Shown: positions 1 through 6,176 of the stretch, piece by piece
Layout: each line of letters opens with the position of its first letter
Numbering within the stretch: position 1 is the stretch's first letter
From: Brumimicrobium sp965656195
GTDB taxonomy: Bacteria > Bacteroidota > Bacteroidia > Flavobacteriales_D > Crocinitomicaceae
Direction of reading: 5' to 3'
Assembly (NCBI GenBank): GCA_965656195.1
Contig: CBFHJL010000134.1
Coordinates: 1-6,253, forward strand
DNA length: 6,253 nucleotides
The notes under the pieces: generated by a model
Seen by the model: only the letters and a program-made list of their open reading frames with translations
What the model was told of the DNA's origin: nothing
The model's database searches: none
Position numbers and translations under genes: made by a program

Positions 1-77
1 GCACCCTTGATTCTTTCTGAGAATATAGATGTAAAAAAAAGCCTCTATCCCAGTAGGATAGAGGCTTTGTGACCCCG
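1..77. repeat. 77-bp perfect terminal direct repeat, left copy
   Basis: Every base here is identical to 6177-6253, in the same orientation. The repeat holds a short AT-rich lead (1-32), an 8-A tract with a terminator hairpin (33-68) and the sequence GTGACCCCG (69-77). Two readings fit. Either the molecule is circular (unit 6,176 bp) and the assembler left a one-k-mer overlap, 77 being a commonly used assembly k-mer size, or this is a genomic unit bounded by perfect direct repeats. The sequence alone cannot decide between them. The repeat identity is directly visible; its origin is inference. Confidence 0.97.
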
Positions 78-84
78 TCAAGAT
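17..84 (-). repeat. Boundary module, copy A (conserved edges, hairpin core)
   Basis: Read on the plus strand, this module is CTGAGAA-TATAGATGT, then an A-tract, then a GCC...GGC hairpin, then GTGACCCCGTCAAGA. A second version at 190-265 shares both edges: CTGCGAAATATCATGT on the left and GTGACCCCGGCAGGA on the right. The hairpin stem sequence there is unrelated. On the minus strand, the direction of transcription, the order is CGGGGTCAC, hairpin, T-tract, ACAT. Conserved flanks around a variable hairpin suggest a recombination or boundary site rather than a simple duplicated terminator. The alignment is by eye and the function is inferred. Confidence 0.6.
33..68 (-). terminator. Rho-independent terminator (left copy)
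   Basis: A perfect stem pairs 38-50 with 56-68 (core GCCTCTATCC / GGATAGAGGC) around the 5-base loop CAGTA. On the minus strand the stem is followed by eight T residues (complement of A33-40). On the plus strand only three T residues follow, so termination of minus-strand transcription is the better reading. It lies beyond the operon's 3' end, behind a second terminator at 208-239. In a circle it would also isolate the operon promoter from read-through coming round. Confidence 0.85.
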
Positions 85-189
85 TTGAGATCATGTATAG
101 CTCCAAATTCCGAATAGAAAAACGCAAACTCGTGCCTCGTGTGCTATTTTTTATACACTTATTTCTCCGCTTGAAAACGAGTTTTTAGA
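85..189. other. Gene-free spacer with nested inverted repeats
   Basis: No ORF of note was seen. The stretch contains AAACTCGT (126-133) with its exact inverse ACGAGTTT (177-184). It also holds GAATAGAAAA (112-121), whose inverse TTTTCTATTC lies at 236-245 in the next module. ATCATGTATA (90-99) recurs directly at 199-208. A short tandem pair CTCGTG (129-134 and 136-141) and a small palindrome AAAAC-GA-GTTTT (174-185) are also present. The 85-99 segment may be a decayed left edge of another boundary module. A structured RNA or recombinase-binding DNA are both possible; neither is shown. Confidence 0.45.
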
Positions 190-265
190 CTGCGAAATAT
201 CATGTATAAAAAAAGCCCAACACTTCGTGTTGAGCTTTTCTATTCTTCGTGACCCCGGCAGGAGA
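190..265 (-). repeat. Boundary module, copy B (diverged)
   Basis: This is the diverged partner of module A (17-84). The left edge CTGCGAAATATCATGT aligns with CTGAGAA-TATAGATGT. It is followed by a 7-A tract, a GCC-starting hairpin with a different stem sequence, a short spacer (CTATTCTTC), and the right edge GTGACCCCGGCAGGA. The reverse complement of the right edge, TCCTGCCGGGGTCAC, looks like the T-stem 3' strand plus acceptor 3' strand of a tRNA. No other part of a tRNA is present, because the preceding bases do not form the 5' half of a T-arm. The similarity to module A is visible; the tRNA origin is an inference. Confidence 0.55.
208..239 (-). terminator. Rho-independent terminator of the operon
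   Basis: Stem 214-223 pairs with 227-236 around a 3-base loop. As minus-strand RNA it reads AGCUCAACAC-GAA-GUGUUGGGCU, fully paired with one G-U wobble, followed by seven U residues (complement of A208-214). On the plus strand the wobble becomes a C-A mismatch, so the hairpin is built for minus-strand transcripts. It is the first strong terminator after the beta-barrel gene, about 215 bases past its stop codon, and the likely 3' end of the operon transcript. Confidence 0.85.
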
Positions 266-453
266 TAGTTCAAACTTTTTGGAGGATATAAATAGGCTTA
301 TTGCGTGATAGAAATGTCTCCGTTAATGTATGAAGCGAATAAGAATTAATCTATGTAGTAGGTATATTTTGGTGCTTGAATGAGAAGGTATATATTAGAT
401 ACTCTTAGCTCAGTTCTATGTTTGTGTGGACAATCTGTTTTTCAAATACAGGT
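266..453. other. Gene-free 3' region of the operon
   Basis: These 188 bases lie between the stop codon of the beta-barrel gene and boundary module B. On the minus strand there is no ATG at all, and on the plus strand only peptides of about a dozen residues. No strong hairpin, repeat or promoter was seen. It would form the 3' untranslated part of the operon mRNA if transcription ends at the 208-239 terminator. Confidence 0.6.
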
Positions 454-1254
454 TTAGAACTTATATCCAACAGATAAAACTGTAGAGAAGGTGACTGAAC
501 CTCTATACTCGCCCTGATGATATGGAGTAAATGTAATAGATTCAAAGTTGTCTTCAGAGCCGTACTTCCTATTCACCCAGCTCCTCAAGCGAATCAATGG
601 AATTATTGAAAATTTTAGTTTATCCTTGCAGTCCCATTGAAAGTTAAAGCCTACTGCCGGGCGGAAGAACAAAAGATAATTAATTCGTGAAAATTTATTT
701 TCATTTTTTGAGTTGTAAATTTCATTTCTAACACTATTAATTTCTTCTCCCATTTTCTCAGCACGCAGGAATTGGGAGTATCGAAACATATTTGAAATTT
801 CAAAACCTAGCATAACCGATGTGCTAATAGGACCTTTAATATCTTGTATTTTTAGGTTGATCATCCCATCGATTGTAAATGAATTGAATTTTTCTTTAGC
901 TTGATAAACGCCGTAAAAATTGGTTGAAGGTTTAAGGTTCTCATATGAAACGTTGTTAAAACTAGAGCTGTAACCTAATCCAATTAAATAAGAGAACTTT
1001 TTCCACTCTTGTTGAAAGCCTATCATATGTTTTATTGATAAACAATATTTGTCAAAAAATGACTCGTGATTAGTTCTTTCGGGAGAAAGATTAAAATCAG
1101 AAACAGCGCTTGGTGCACCAAATTGCACAGGCTTATATAGGCTTAATTCAGAGTTTATAGAAAATAACTTTGACGTTTGGCAGGCCCCATTGTTGTGGAA
1201 CAATAGATAGGGAATGAGAATGGGTAATATTTTTCTAAGTGAGTTAGCTTTCAT
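454..1254 (-). CDS. Probable outer-membrane beta-barrel protein, 266 aa
   Basis: I do not recognise a named family. The N-terminus (MKANSLRKILPILIPYLLF) is a basic then hydrophobic Sec signal, probably cleaved near residues 24-26 (NGAC-QT). The rest alternates polar and hydrophobic residues as amphipathic beta strands, for example around 83-95, 126-135, 142-152, 194-206 and 216-224. It ends in LSVGYKF, with a terminal Phe typical of BAM-inserted outer-membrane proteins. A polar, Asn/Glu/Lys-rich stretch at about 165-190 could be an extracellular loop. The Cys at 25 lacks a normal lipobox (Asn at -3), so a lipoprotein is unlikely. It is the last gene of the operon, 9 bp after the lipoprotein gene. 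A guess is an outer-membrane anchor or partner for the exported upstream products, but that is inference. The barrel call is fairly secure; the role is unknown. Confidence 0.75.
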   Translation of the reverse strand: MKANSLRKILPILIPYLLFHNNGACQTSKLFSINSELSLYKPVQFGAPSAVSDFNLSPERTNHESFFDKYCLSIKHMIGFQQEWKKFSYLIGLGYSSSFNNVSYENLKPSTNFYGVYQAKEKFNSFTIDGMINLKIQDIKGPISTSVMLGFEISNMFRYSQFLRAEKMGEEINSVRNEIYNSKNENKFSRINYLLFFRPAVGFNFQWDCKDKLKFSIIPLIRLRSWVNRKYGSEDNFESITFTPYHQGEYRGSVTFSTVLSVGYKF

Positions 1255-1263
1255 TATTAAATA

Positions 1264-1662
1264 CTAAAATTCGACCTCTGTTTGAGTATAATCATCACCC
1301 TTAAAAGACTTTTTGTAAGTTACTTTTTGATTAGACCCTACTTTCATGACAACCTCATAATCAACATTATTTATCGTCGATTCACTTCCGAAACTATTGA
1401 TTCTTAATTTGCTAAAATCTTGAATAACTAATATAGTATCCAAAGTGAAATGTGTCGAGTCAATCATGACCATCGGTTTAGGTTTAGTAATATTTCCAAC
1501 ACCGTTGAACTTTTGATAATCTAGCTCATGTAAAATGTAACTAACCTTTTCAATGGGTTCACTTGATTTAAAAGAAATAAAAATGCGTTGCGGCAAATTA
1601 TTCTGTTTACTGCAAGAAACTATAAAGGTAATTAAGTATAAGATTATGATATAATATTTCAT
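1264..1662 (-). CDS. Small hypothetical lipoprotein, 132 aa
   Basis: Residues 1-16 form a signal sequence (MKYYIIILYLITFIVS) ending in a plausible Bacteroidota lipobox, I-V-S-C, with Cys17 as the lipidated residue, followed by SKQNN. The mature part (about 115 residues) has no further transmembrane segment and reads as beta-rich (RIFISFKS, TLDTILVI, YEVVMKV), ending TEVEF. No catalytic motif is visible and I do not recognise the family. Its ATG overlaps the TGA of the 949-aa gene (ATGA at 1662-1659), a classic arrangement for translational coupling, so it is probably made together with that protein. A periplasmic or surface accessory to the hydrolase-like protein or to the downstream barrel is a reasonable guess but cannot be shown from sequence. 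Confidence 0.8.
   Translation of the reverse strand: MKYYIIILYLITFIVSCSKQNNLPQRIFISFKSSEPIEKVSYILHELDYQKFNGVGNITKPKPMVMIDSTHFTLDTILVIQDFSKLRINSFGSESTINNVDYEVVMKVGSNQKVTYKKSFKGDDYTQTEVEF
1659..1662 (-). promoter_or_regulatory. ATGA stop-start overlap (translational coupling)
   Basis: On the minus strand the ATG of the lipoprotein gene (1662-1660) shares two bases with the TGA of the preceding 949-aa gene (1661-1659). The upstream sequence (AATTAAAAA) has no Shine-Dalgarno motif, so re-initiation by ribosomes finishing the upstream gene is the likely way this gene is started. It also supports the chosen start. Confidence 0.7.
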
Positions 1663-4508
1663 TTTTTAATTACTTTTCTAGTAATAAAATCTCCTTCAGT
1701 GAAATAAATGTTTAAATAATAAACGCCTATTTCAATGTTTTGAAAATCCATGGTTATTCTTTGTGCATTATATGCTTTTGCTGTGACTTCTCTTCCCGTG
1801 GCATCTAAAACACGAATTTCTATGATTTTTCGTCCAGACTCAATAAAAACATACTCGTTTGTCGGATTGGGAAAAATTGTAATATCTGATTTAGCCTGTT
1901 TGATTCGACTTTCCAAATTTGTGTTTTTTTGATTATTACCCTTAGGATTCCTTTTTTCAGCTTTGAAAAGTACTATCCAGTTTTCCTCATTTAACGTTGG
2001 GTAATCTAATCCCACGATTGGTCCAAAATTAGAAGAAGTTGAAATTATGGAATTTGGCGTTTTATAACTATAATAAGTGATATCGTAATTACCTGAATTC
2101 ATGTTTCTCAAAGAGACTCTGTTCAGCAAGTTACTCTCCATATCAGCATATAATGGCACACCTTGAAAAGGAACGTTGTTTGGAGTAGTCGAGAAAATAA
2201 AATCGTCAGTATTACTGCCCAAACAACCTCCTTTTGTCAAATAATTATATGTCCGATTTGTTATTGCGCCTAATGCACTGTTCTTATCTTTCGATCTTAA
2301 ATAGATCAAGTCTACAGAATTCCTAATTGGTGAGCTTGATTCAATATAACTTTCATTTACAATCCATTCGCCTTGATTCAAATCTGTAAATCCTGGATGA
2401 AAATCGCGCCCCTCAAGATCAACATTTTTGAAAAAAGCTGCTAGACTACGAAAGTCAAAATAATATTTTTTCACCTGTAATTCCCATTCAATATAGCCTG
2501 CTAAACCTGAAAATAGTGCTTTATATATTCCTCTTGTGGTTTCAATTCCTCGATCACAACCCCAAACATTTAAAGGTCCTGATTCAGAATACATTACAGG
2601 TTTTTTGTACTCCCCTCTACCAGATTTGTCATTAATTGTTTCAAAATTCATAACGTCATAAAGTGGTCTGTTCCTATTAAAGTTTCTAAAATAATCAAAA
2701 TCGATAGGGAAATTGGGGGTGCCTTCAGGTCCTACACCAACACCAAAGTCATAGCCGTTGTAATTCACCATATCAATGCTGTTTTCTATGGAATAGGTAA
2801 AATCTTGATTGTTTCCCACTCCTTCGTCTGAAAAAGGGTCATCAACTGCTTTAGTATAACTTGGTGAGATTATTTGTTCAACATGGAGAGTGTTTTTTAG
2901 GTAATTAGACATTTCTTCGTGCCAATTGGCAATTTCAATCTGTTGATCATTTACAATATATGGTGCCTCGGGATCATCCCCATCACCGCTTCCCCCGATC
3001 TGATCAATCTCAGAGAAATGCTCAAATGCGGCGATTGCTGGTGAGTACCCCCAACGCGCTACAATATATCGCAGCCGCTCTTTATAATATTTTTTACTTA
3101 ACGTATTGGTAAACCATTCTATTTCCTCGTCTAGTTGCAATTGAGGATCACTTCGATAACAATATAAATCGCTCCCATCTGTCTGATCTTGTGTCCAATC
3201 CCAATGGTCAATGCCGTAAGGGAAATCTTGAAATACATAGTGAATCATTAGGTTCCAATGAATCATCATATCATTCTCCTTCGCTCGTTCCAGGATTAGA
3301 TCCATCTCACTAGCAATGTGCATTCGGTCTGAATAGTCTCCAAGCTTTTCGTATTCAATATCAAGTGCCCAAGGACACATAATCATTCGAAAATAATTCG
3401 CCCCATAATCAGCTATAGTATCCATTTTTCTTAGGTAGGATTCGTAAACCGCAATAGGAGGGGTTACTGAGTATATTTGACTCGCACTCATCATGTTGGC
3501 TCCAAGTTCATTCCCGTTAGGCGTGAAAAGCGGCCAGTTCCGTTCTACATTTCCACCCGGCCATGAATAATTTAAACCAAGCGGCATAAAAGATTTACCT
3601 TCTCGCTTAAAAAAGCGATTATTATTATCTACGCTTAGATATCCTTTATTATTCGAGTCAACTACTTCAAAAGAAAATGTTGGAAGACTGAATGTTTCAT
3701 TCCCCTGATTTATATCTATAGTTATATTACATTCCCAAACACCTGTCTTGGGCGGTGCAAAACGAATTCTGAAAGGGTACTCGGAAAACGACTCCGTCCA
3801 ACCGCCCCCTAATTCTTGATACTTAATCGAATCTGGATGCCCTTCATACCACCCTCCATCATCCCAGTATTTCCCTCCACCCGGCTGTAAATAAGGGTGG
3901 TCGTAAAAATCCTCAAAACCTGAAATATCTCTCTCCACATCTTTAGTGAAGAAACCGTCTCTGTACTTGGTTGATTGTACCAATTCATAAGTTGGGAGAG
4001 GATTATCAAAAACCCATTCCATTTGTTCATTTCTGAAGGTGGCCCGAATATAAATATCATCTGACATAAATGGATTCAGTTCATTGCTGCCCGTTTCGTT
4101 TAAAAAGTTTTGAATCTGATCAATAATGTTTTGAGTAGGCTTTAATCCTAGTTCGAACTTTGAAAGTTTAGGAACTGAATTTAAATTCGGTACATAAGCG
4201 ACAACATCAAAAGGTGATGGTTCTATCCTCAAATCAGCCTGCCCACTCCCCGAAGCGGTAAATTCAACATCTTCTTCCAGTAAAATATAATCCTCTGCTA
4301 CAACCTCTTTTTGAACTGTTGTATTGTAAACTTGTCCGCTAGTGCTTGGCAACTCGTAACAACCTGCGCTGAAAGTATTACCGCTATCGTATTGTGCGGG
4401 AGTGATTGAATTACAACCTTGAGTATATACGTTTATTTGAGCAAACATTGTTGAAAGTGGATAAATCGTTATGCTCAATATAACGATTAAAATTCGTAAA
4501 GTGTACAT
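1659..4508 (-). CDS. Secreted glycoside-hydrolase-like protein with T9SS sorting domain, 949 aa
   Basis: Domain order: Sec signal peptide (about 1-23, cleaved before Gln24); an N-terminal beta region with Cys32 and Cys50; a beta-sandwich region (about 110-285) like the DUF5060-type modules that precede glycosidase barrels; a TIM-barrel-like region (about 290-700); a C-terminal beta region; and a type A T9SS sorting tail (about 874-949, starting SDITIFPNPTNEYVFIES). Barrel landmarks are RFFKREGKSFMPLGLNYSW (298-316), NYFRMIMCPW (371-380), ARWGYSPAIAAFEHFSEID (484-502) and KPVMYSESGPLNVW (636-649). By analogy with clan GH-A enzymes, Glu500 is the candidate acid/base and Glu642 the candidate nucleophile. 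The usual Asn before the acid/base is Ser499 here, so activity is uncertain. T9SS cargo is exported across the outer membrane and either surface-attached or released. The gene starts 15 bp after the tail-fibre-like gene and overlaps the lipoprotein gene. The substrate is unknown; no SusC/SusD pair is present. Confidence 0.85.
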   Translation of the reverse strand: MYTLRILIVILSITIYPLSTMFAQINVYTQGCNSITPAQYDSGNTFSAGCYELPSTSGQVYNTTVQKEVVAEDYILLEEDVEFTASGSGQADLRIEPSPFDVVAYVPNLNSVPKLSKFELGLKPTQNIIDQIQNFLNETGSNELNPFMSDDIYIRATFRNEQMEWVFDNPLPTYELVQSTKYRDGFFTKDVERDISGFEDFYDHPYLQPGGGKYWDDGGWYEGHPDSIKYQELGGGWTESFSEYPFRIRFAPPKTGVWECNITIDINQGNETFSLPTFSFEVVDSNNKGYLSVDNNNRFFKREGKSFMPLGLNYSWPGGNVERNWPLFTPNGNELGANMMSASQIYSVTPPIAVYESYLRKMDTIADYGANYFRMIMCPWALDIEYEKLGDYSDRMHIASEMDLILERAKENDMMIHWNLMIHYVFQDFPYGIDHWDWTQDQTDGSDLYCYRSDPQLQLDEEIEWFTNTLSKKYYKERLRYIVARWGYSPAIAAFEHFSEIDQIGGSGDGDDPEAPYIVNDQQIEIANWHEEMSNYLKNTLHVEQIISPSYTKAVDDPFSDEGVGNNQDFTYSIENSIDMVNYNGYDFGVGVGPEGTPNFPIDFDYFRNFNRNRPLYDVMNFETINDKSGRGEYKKPVMYSESGPLNVWGCDRGIETTRGIYKALFSGLAGYIEWELQVKKYYFDFRSLAAFFKNVDLEGRDFHPGFTDLNQGEWIVNESYIESSSPIRNSVDLIYLRSKDKNSALGAITNRTYNYLTKGGCLGSNTDDFIFSTTPNNVPFQGVPLYADMESNLLNRVSLRNMNSGNYDITYYSYKTPNSIISTSSNFGPIVGLDYPTLNEENWIVLFKAEKRNPKGNNQKNTNLESRIKQAKSDITIFPNPTNEYVFIESGRKIIEIRVLDATGREVTAKAYNAQRITMDFQNIEIGVYYLNIYFTEGDFITRKVIKK

Positions 4509-4523
4509 GATCAGGTGGTTTTA

Positions 4524-6068
4524 TTAATGTTGTACTAGTGCTTTCAGTTCTTCCAGTTCTTTTCGAAGCGCATCTGTTTCTTCTTTTTGTTCTAGCAAAT
4601 AGAGTGTTAGTTCTTCGATTTTCTTAAGCAACAAGACATTTGTTTGGGCAAGGTCAACTCCATTCTCTTCCACTTCTTCTGTTGTAGGTACTTCAGGAAG
4701 ATGCCCATGAATTTGAATGAAATACTGCAACTCATCCAACGGCAGTAATTCATAATCTTTTTCGAAAACGTAATCAGCCCAGGTTTGCTGATTTATTATG
4801 ATGCGACGAGCACGGAGGAGCCCGCTGTTTTCGAGTAAAAGCAAGTTCTTGTTATCATCAGTTGAATTCACACGAAAAACATCGTCAGTACTCGTGTTCC
4901 CATAATTAGAAGTGTAATTAAGCACTAACTCACCTGAACTTTTCAGTTGTAGCGTAACCTTTTCTTCTTGTGTTTGGGGATTGTATTGCCCTATTGTGAT
5001 CAGCTCTCTGTTGTTAGGGCTAATCATAAACCCTGATATCATCGAAAATGCTGAGTACGCTCTACCAACTTCGACGGTATTGCTCGCTTTGAGGTTTGTA
5101 GTTAATATAGTACCGTTTACATCTAGTTCTGCTTGTGGACTATTTGTTCCTATCCCTACTTTTATTTCAGGACAAGGAGTGAAGATTTTGTTCAATCCAT
5201 TTAACCAGGTTGGGTTCTGCACATAGTTAGTATTCAGTTGGCAGTAATTCCCTATATCAATTGGGCCTGGATTATACGGGTCCAAATCTAAACCATTTAT
5301 TTTCTCTATTTTTCCGTTATTGTCAACAACTAAAATTGATCTGCCAGAAGTATTGCTTACACTATCAACCCCTCTGAAATAAATGTTGTCATTAAAACTT
5401 GCCGTTTTATTAACTTCAAAATCGAAGGTGGGATTTTGAATACCTATACCAAACTTTCCATCTCTGGTAATTCTGAAATGCTCTATATTGTTTGTACGAA
5501 ACCTCAAATCAGCATAGTTCTTTGTACCCATAAAATCCGTTGAATCGGTGATATCTCCATGACGATCCCATTTTGTTTCTCCACCATCTGAGGAAGGCTC
5601 AACAGTTATAGTTTGGTTGGTAATCCCAGGCCCTTGAATTTGAATATCAATTGAATTACACTCCAGCGATTGCACAGTTGCTGTAGCACAATCTGAAACG
5701 TTTCTCCATGGATTACCTGTTGTGGTCCCAGTTCCACTTCCTGGACTCGTGGGGAGATTAAAAAAGATGCCTTGATTTGCTCCGCAATCTATAGATCCTT
5801 GCAATGTCCATAGATTAGTTGGAGCACTTCCGTTAAACTGAATATCATAATTGTAAGCTATATTATAGTTATAGCCGTTATTGCAGCTAGTTTGTGTAGG
5901 AACGATACCCGTAAGTTCAATCATTATATCTACACTATAAGACTGACCCGATGAGGCATTTACAGTGGTGGAGTAATTAGCGTTCTGTGCAAATGTAAGT
6001 ATCGGGAAGAGCCCAAAAACGAAAATTAGAATAAATGCGAAAACAGATTTAAGATAAGATGGTTTCAT
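4524..6068 (-). CDS. Secreted tail-fibre-like protein with C-terminal coiled coil, 514 aa
   Basis: Residues 1-28 are a Sec signal peptide (MKPSYLKSVFAFILIFVFG..., cleaved after TFAQ or just before the Gln). An N-terminal domain (about 30-158) is rich in Tyr, Asn and Gly and has four Cys (62, 95, 127, 137), perhaps two disulphides. Then come tail-fibre-type repeats: KFGIGIQNPTFDFEVN (205-220) and KVGIGTNSPQAELDVNGTI (303-321). The C-terminal module (about 430-490, WADYVFEKDYELLPLDEL...HGHLPEVPTTEEVEENG) and the following Leu/Glu/Lys-rich coiled coil (to 514) are typical of a large Bacteroidota family often annotated as tail fibre or endosialidase-chaperone-like. These are cellular proteins, not evidence of a phage. 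The coiled coil suggests trimeric assembly. There is no T9SS tail or lipobox. As first gene of the operon it follows the only long leader. Family assignment is from recognised motifs; the biological role is not established. Confidence 0.85.
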   Translation of the reverse strand: MKPSYLKSVFAFILIFVFGLFPILTFAQNANYSTTVNASSGQSYSVDIMIELTGIVPTQTSCNNGYNYNIAYNYDIQFNGSAPTNLWTLQGSIDCGANQGIFFNLPTSPGSGTGTTTGNPWRNVSDCATATVQSLECNSIDIQIQGPGITNQTITVEPSSDGGETKWDRHGDITDSTDFMGTKNYADLRFRTNNIEHFRITRDGKFGIGIQNPTFDFEVNKTASFNDNIYFRGVDSVSNTSGRSILVVDNNGKIEKINGLDLDPYNPGPIDIGNYCQLNTNYVQNPTWLNGLNKIFTPCPEIKVGIGTNSPQAELDVNGTILTTNLKASNTVEVGRAYSAFSMISGFMISPNNRELITIGQYNPQTQEEKVTLQLKSSGELVLNYTSNYGNTSTDDVFRVNSTDDNKNLLLLENSGLLRARRIIINQQTWADYVFEKDYELLPLDELQYFIQIHGHLPEVPTTEEVEENGVDLAQTNVLLLKKIEELTLYLLEQKEETDALRKELEELKALVQH

Positions 6069-6176
6069 AAGTAATGAATTTGAAAGTGTTAGAAACCCAA
6101 AACTAAAATATTTTATTGTTCCTTTTAAAGGGTATTAAATTTTTAACGAACAATTATAATTAAGTTAACTTCTTTC
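6069..6176 (-). promoter_or_regulatory. Operon leader and probable promoter region
   Basis: This AT-rich stretch is the only sizeable gap upstream of the four genes, between the 6209-6244 terminator and the first ATG (6068). On the minus strand TAGTTTTG at 6105-6098 matches the Bacteroidota -7 consensus TAnnTTTG. I see no good -33 TTTG/TTG about 19-21 bases further upstream, so the match may be chance. No Shine-Dalgarno sequence precedes the ATG (the last bases are TTCATTACTT), as is usual in this phylum. That a promoter lies here is likely from layout; the exact element is uncertain. Confidence 0.4.

Noticed and set aside
1..265. Integron attC sites or a CRISPR array
   Set aside because: No GTTRRRY/RYYYAAC core pairs bracket the hairpins, and there are too few, too irregular repeats for CRISPR, with no cas genes.
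249..330. Complete tRNA gene on the minus strand
   Set aside because: Only the 3' end resembles a tRNA; no T-arm 5' strand, anticodon arm or D-arm can be placed upstream.
314..349. Short plus-strand ORF of 11 codons
   Set aside because: Too short, with no ribosome binding site and no sign of selection; expected by chance in AT-rich DNA.
1750..1932. Plus-strand 60-aa reading frame
   Set aside because: It lies wholly antisense to the T9SS tail of the 949-aa gene, has no signal or family resemblance and is a shadow of that coding sequence.
3809..4060. Minus-strand 83-aa reading frame
   Set aside because: It sits out of frame inside the 949-aa gene, in its beta-sandwich region. The host frame is clearly the real one.
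4981..5226. Plus-strand 81-aa reading frame
   Set aside because: It is antisense to the tail-fibre-like gene and has no recognisable motif.
4524..6068. Prophage tail-fibre locus
   Set aside because: The protein has a Sec signal peptide and belongs to a secreted Bacteroidota family, and no phage structural, lysis or packaging gene is present.
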